NCBI RefSeq assembly: GCF_945859825.1
Contig: NZ_CAMAPC010000019.1
Coordinates: 1-64,000 of the forward strand
Origin: Pseudoalteromonas holothuriae
GTDB lineage: Bacteria; Pseudomonadota; Gammaproteobacteria; Enterobacterales; Alteromonadaceae
Direction: 5' to 3'
DNA length: 64,000 nucleotides
A model generated the notes under the pieces. The model was not told the origin of the DNA. It did not search any database and saw only the letters and a list, made by a program, of their open reading frames with translations. Positions 63,172-64,000 of this stretch are shown here, one piece after another; positions within the stretch are counted from its first letter, which is position 1; every line of letters begins with the position of its first letter. Position numbers and translations under genes: made by a program.

Positions 63172-63909
63172 AGGGTTTATACCGCGACGTATCTTAATCC
63201 AGACTTTGCCAAGTACCTCATAATAATGCACCGTTATGGCTTTTAGGACGGTAATTTGGGCAATAAATTGTTTATATGGCGGTTGGCTTGAAAAACTATA
63301 AAATTGAGTCGGTGCAGGTATGGGTTCTACTCCCTGCGCTGCAAATAAATCGCTCGCACGAGCTAGGTGGCTTGCTGATGTTACTAAAGCGACCTTTCTA
63401 TCAACTAGGTAAGGTGCTAATTGCTTAGCTTCATCTTTTGTATCTAGCGCATTAGGGTTGGAGCGAATACGTGATGAACTGATGCCTAAATCAATGGCTG
63501 TTAATTTCATTAAGTGAGCACTTGTTTGGCCTGAGACAATAAGTTGCGCATTTTTATAGTGGTGTGCTAAGCGTACCCCTTCGGTTAGCCTAGAGAGCGA
63601 ACATCCGCCAAGTTGAGCATTGGCACTTAGGCGATTATTTGCATAGGCATCACAGCCTAATACCACAATTTTCTCGATATGAGAGTGCTTTTTGAGCTCA
63701 AACGCGCTGATTTTAGACTCTATCGGTGAAATAATTTTTCCGGCAATAAACGGTGTACTTATACACCAAGCAAATAAAACACTAAACCAAGCTATAAAGT
63801 ACGACTTTTTATTGGTTTTACTCATAAACAATAAACATAAAGCAAGCACAATAAGCAGCAATGGTAATGGCATGAGTAGGCTACCGAGTACTTTTTTGAC
63901 AACAAACAT
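63160..63909 (-). CDS. elyC: Envelope biogenesis factor ElyC (YdcF/DUF218 family)
   Basis: The 249-residue protein has two N-terminal membrane segments (about 10-30 and 37-54). A DUF218 domain follows with VVLGCDAYANNRLSA, RLTEGVRLAHHY, LIVSGQ, KDEAKQL and LVTSASHLARA. It is collinear with E. coli ElyC, which supports peptidoglycan synthesis and undecaprenyl-phosphate lipid metabolism at low temperature. The start at 63909 agrees with the E. coli alignment, yet it has no ribosome site because a hairpin with six Ts ends 3 nt before the ATG. Its terminator overlaps the stop codon. Confidence 0.9.
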   Translation of the reverse strand: MFVVKKVLGSLLMPLPLLLIVLALCLLFMSKTNKKSYFIAWFSVLFAWCISTPFIAGKIISPIESKISAFELKKHSHIEKIVVLGCDAYANNRLSANAQLGGCSLSRLTEGVRLAHHYKNAQLIVSGQTSAHLMKLTAIDLGISSSRIRSNPNALDTKDEAKQLAPYLVDRKVALVTSASHLARASDLFAAQGVEPIPAPTQFYSFSSQPPYKQFIAQITVLKAITVHYYEVLGKVWIKIRRGINPEAL

Positions 63910-63912
63910 AAA

Positions 63913-63937
63913 AAACCCAATCGATTAGATTGGGTTT
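63913..63937 (-). terminator. Terminator-like hairpin directly before elyC
   Basis: On the minus strand AAACCCAATC pairs with GATTGGGTTT around a 5-nt loop and is followed by TTT up to the elyC ATG. It could end the gene upstream (beyond 63969) or act on elyC expression. Confidence 0.7.
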
Positions 63938-63968
63938 AGTTTAGTTAATTTGATATAAAAATAATAGC

Positions 63969-64000
63969 TTAACGATTATTGTTCTGCTTACAGGTATTTA
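63969..64000 (-). CDS. Possible 3' end of an upstream gene
   Basis: The last 32 bases are open in one minus-strand frame and end in TAA at 63969 (tail reads NTCKQNNR). The terminator-like hairpin 30 bp further supports a gene ending here. Too little is visible to name it. Confidence 0.25.
   Translation of the reverse strand, partial: NTCKQNNNR

Overview
The window looks like a chromosomal segment of a marine gammaproteobacterium of the Alteromonadales, most like Pseudoalteromonas. The evidence is the gene content and order (rpsT / murJ-ribF-ileS-lspA-fkpB-ispH, bamD / rluD-pgeF-clpB), the modest GC content, protein resemblance to Escherichia coli and Shewanella orthologues, and a short intergenic element with ATACCAATT-type inverted ends of the kind scattered in such genomes. 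No rRNA, tRNA, CRISPR array or intact insertion sequence was seen. The genus is inferred, not proven.

Region 1 (1-10570) is the most unusual part. After the start of an MscS-type channel come an exported BON-domain protein, a small outer-membrane barrel and a YqjD/YqjE/YqjK-like set of membrane proteins, all on the plus strand. Facing them on the minus strand is one continuous gene train: a dual-specificity phosphatase fused to a lipid-kinase domain, a sigma-54-dependent response regulator, a 65-residue protein that is little more than a histidine-kinase dimerisation helix pair, a CHASE3 sensor kinase, a single-domain response regulator and a REC-kinase-REC-REC hybrid. Candidate -24/-12 promoters lie before the BON gene, before the yqjD-like gene and, less well matched, before the phosphatase/lipid-kinase gene. 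I infer a sigma-54 envelope-stress phosphorelay that controls its neighbours.

Region 2 (11071-25629) holds a chemoreceptor, an iron-type alcohol dehydrogenase, the DEAD-box helicase deaD, grxA, ppiC, a TonB-dependent receptor with a TlpA-like thioredoxin gene upstream, an OlsF-like bifunctional acyltransferase, a GhrA-like 2-hydroxyacid dehydrogenase, a MITE-like repeat, a 46-residue exported or membrane peptide with a LexA-like box upstream, smrA, two small membrane proteins, a CheY-like regulator and rpsT.

Region 3 (26010-42761) is the conserved murJ, ribF-ileS-lspA-fkpB-ispH block. It runs into a LytS/LytTR two-component pair like FimS/AlgR, an IS110-family remnant, and the type IV pilus minor pilin operon pilV-pilW-pilX-pilY1-pilE. 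Two FimT/GspH-type pseudopilins face that operon, and glnB follows.

Region 4 (42968-53542) carries bamD, rluD-pgeF, clpB with a sigma-32-type promoter, a REC-PilZ protein, an Aer-type receptor and gshA, which begins with TTG.

Region 5 (53597-64000) is more accessory: a lipoprotein lytic transglycosylase, a NatA/NatB-like ABC exporter, a 962-residue NACHT protein ending in pentapeptide repeats (a candidate anti-phage STAND/NLR-like protein), an MFS transporter, an SRPBCC protein, an uncharacterised 121-residue protein, a Nif3-family protein and elyC.
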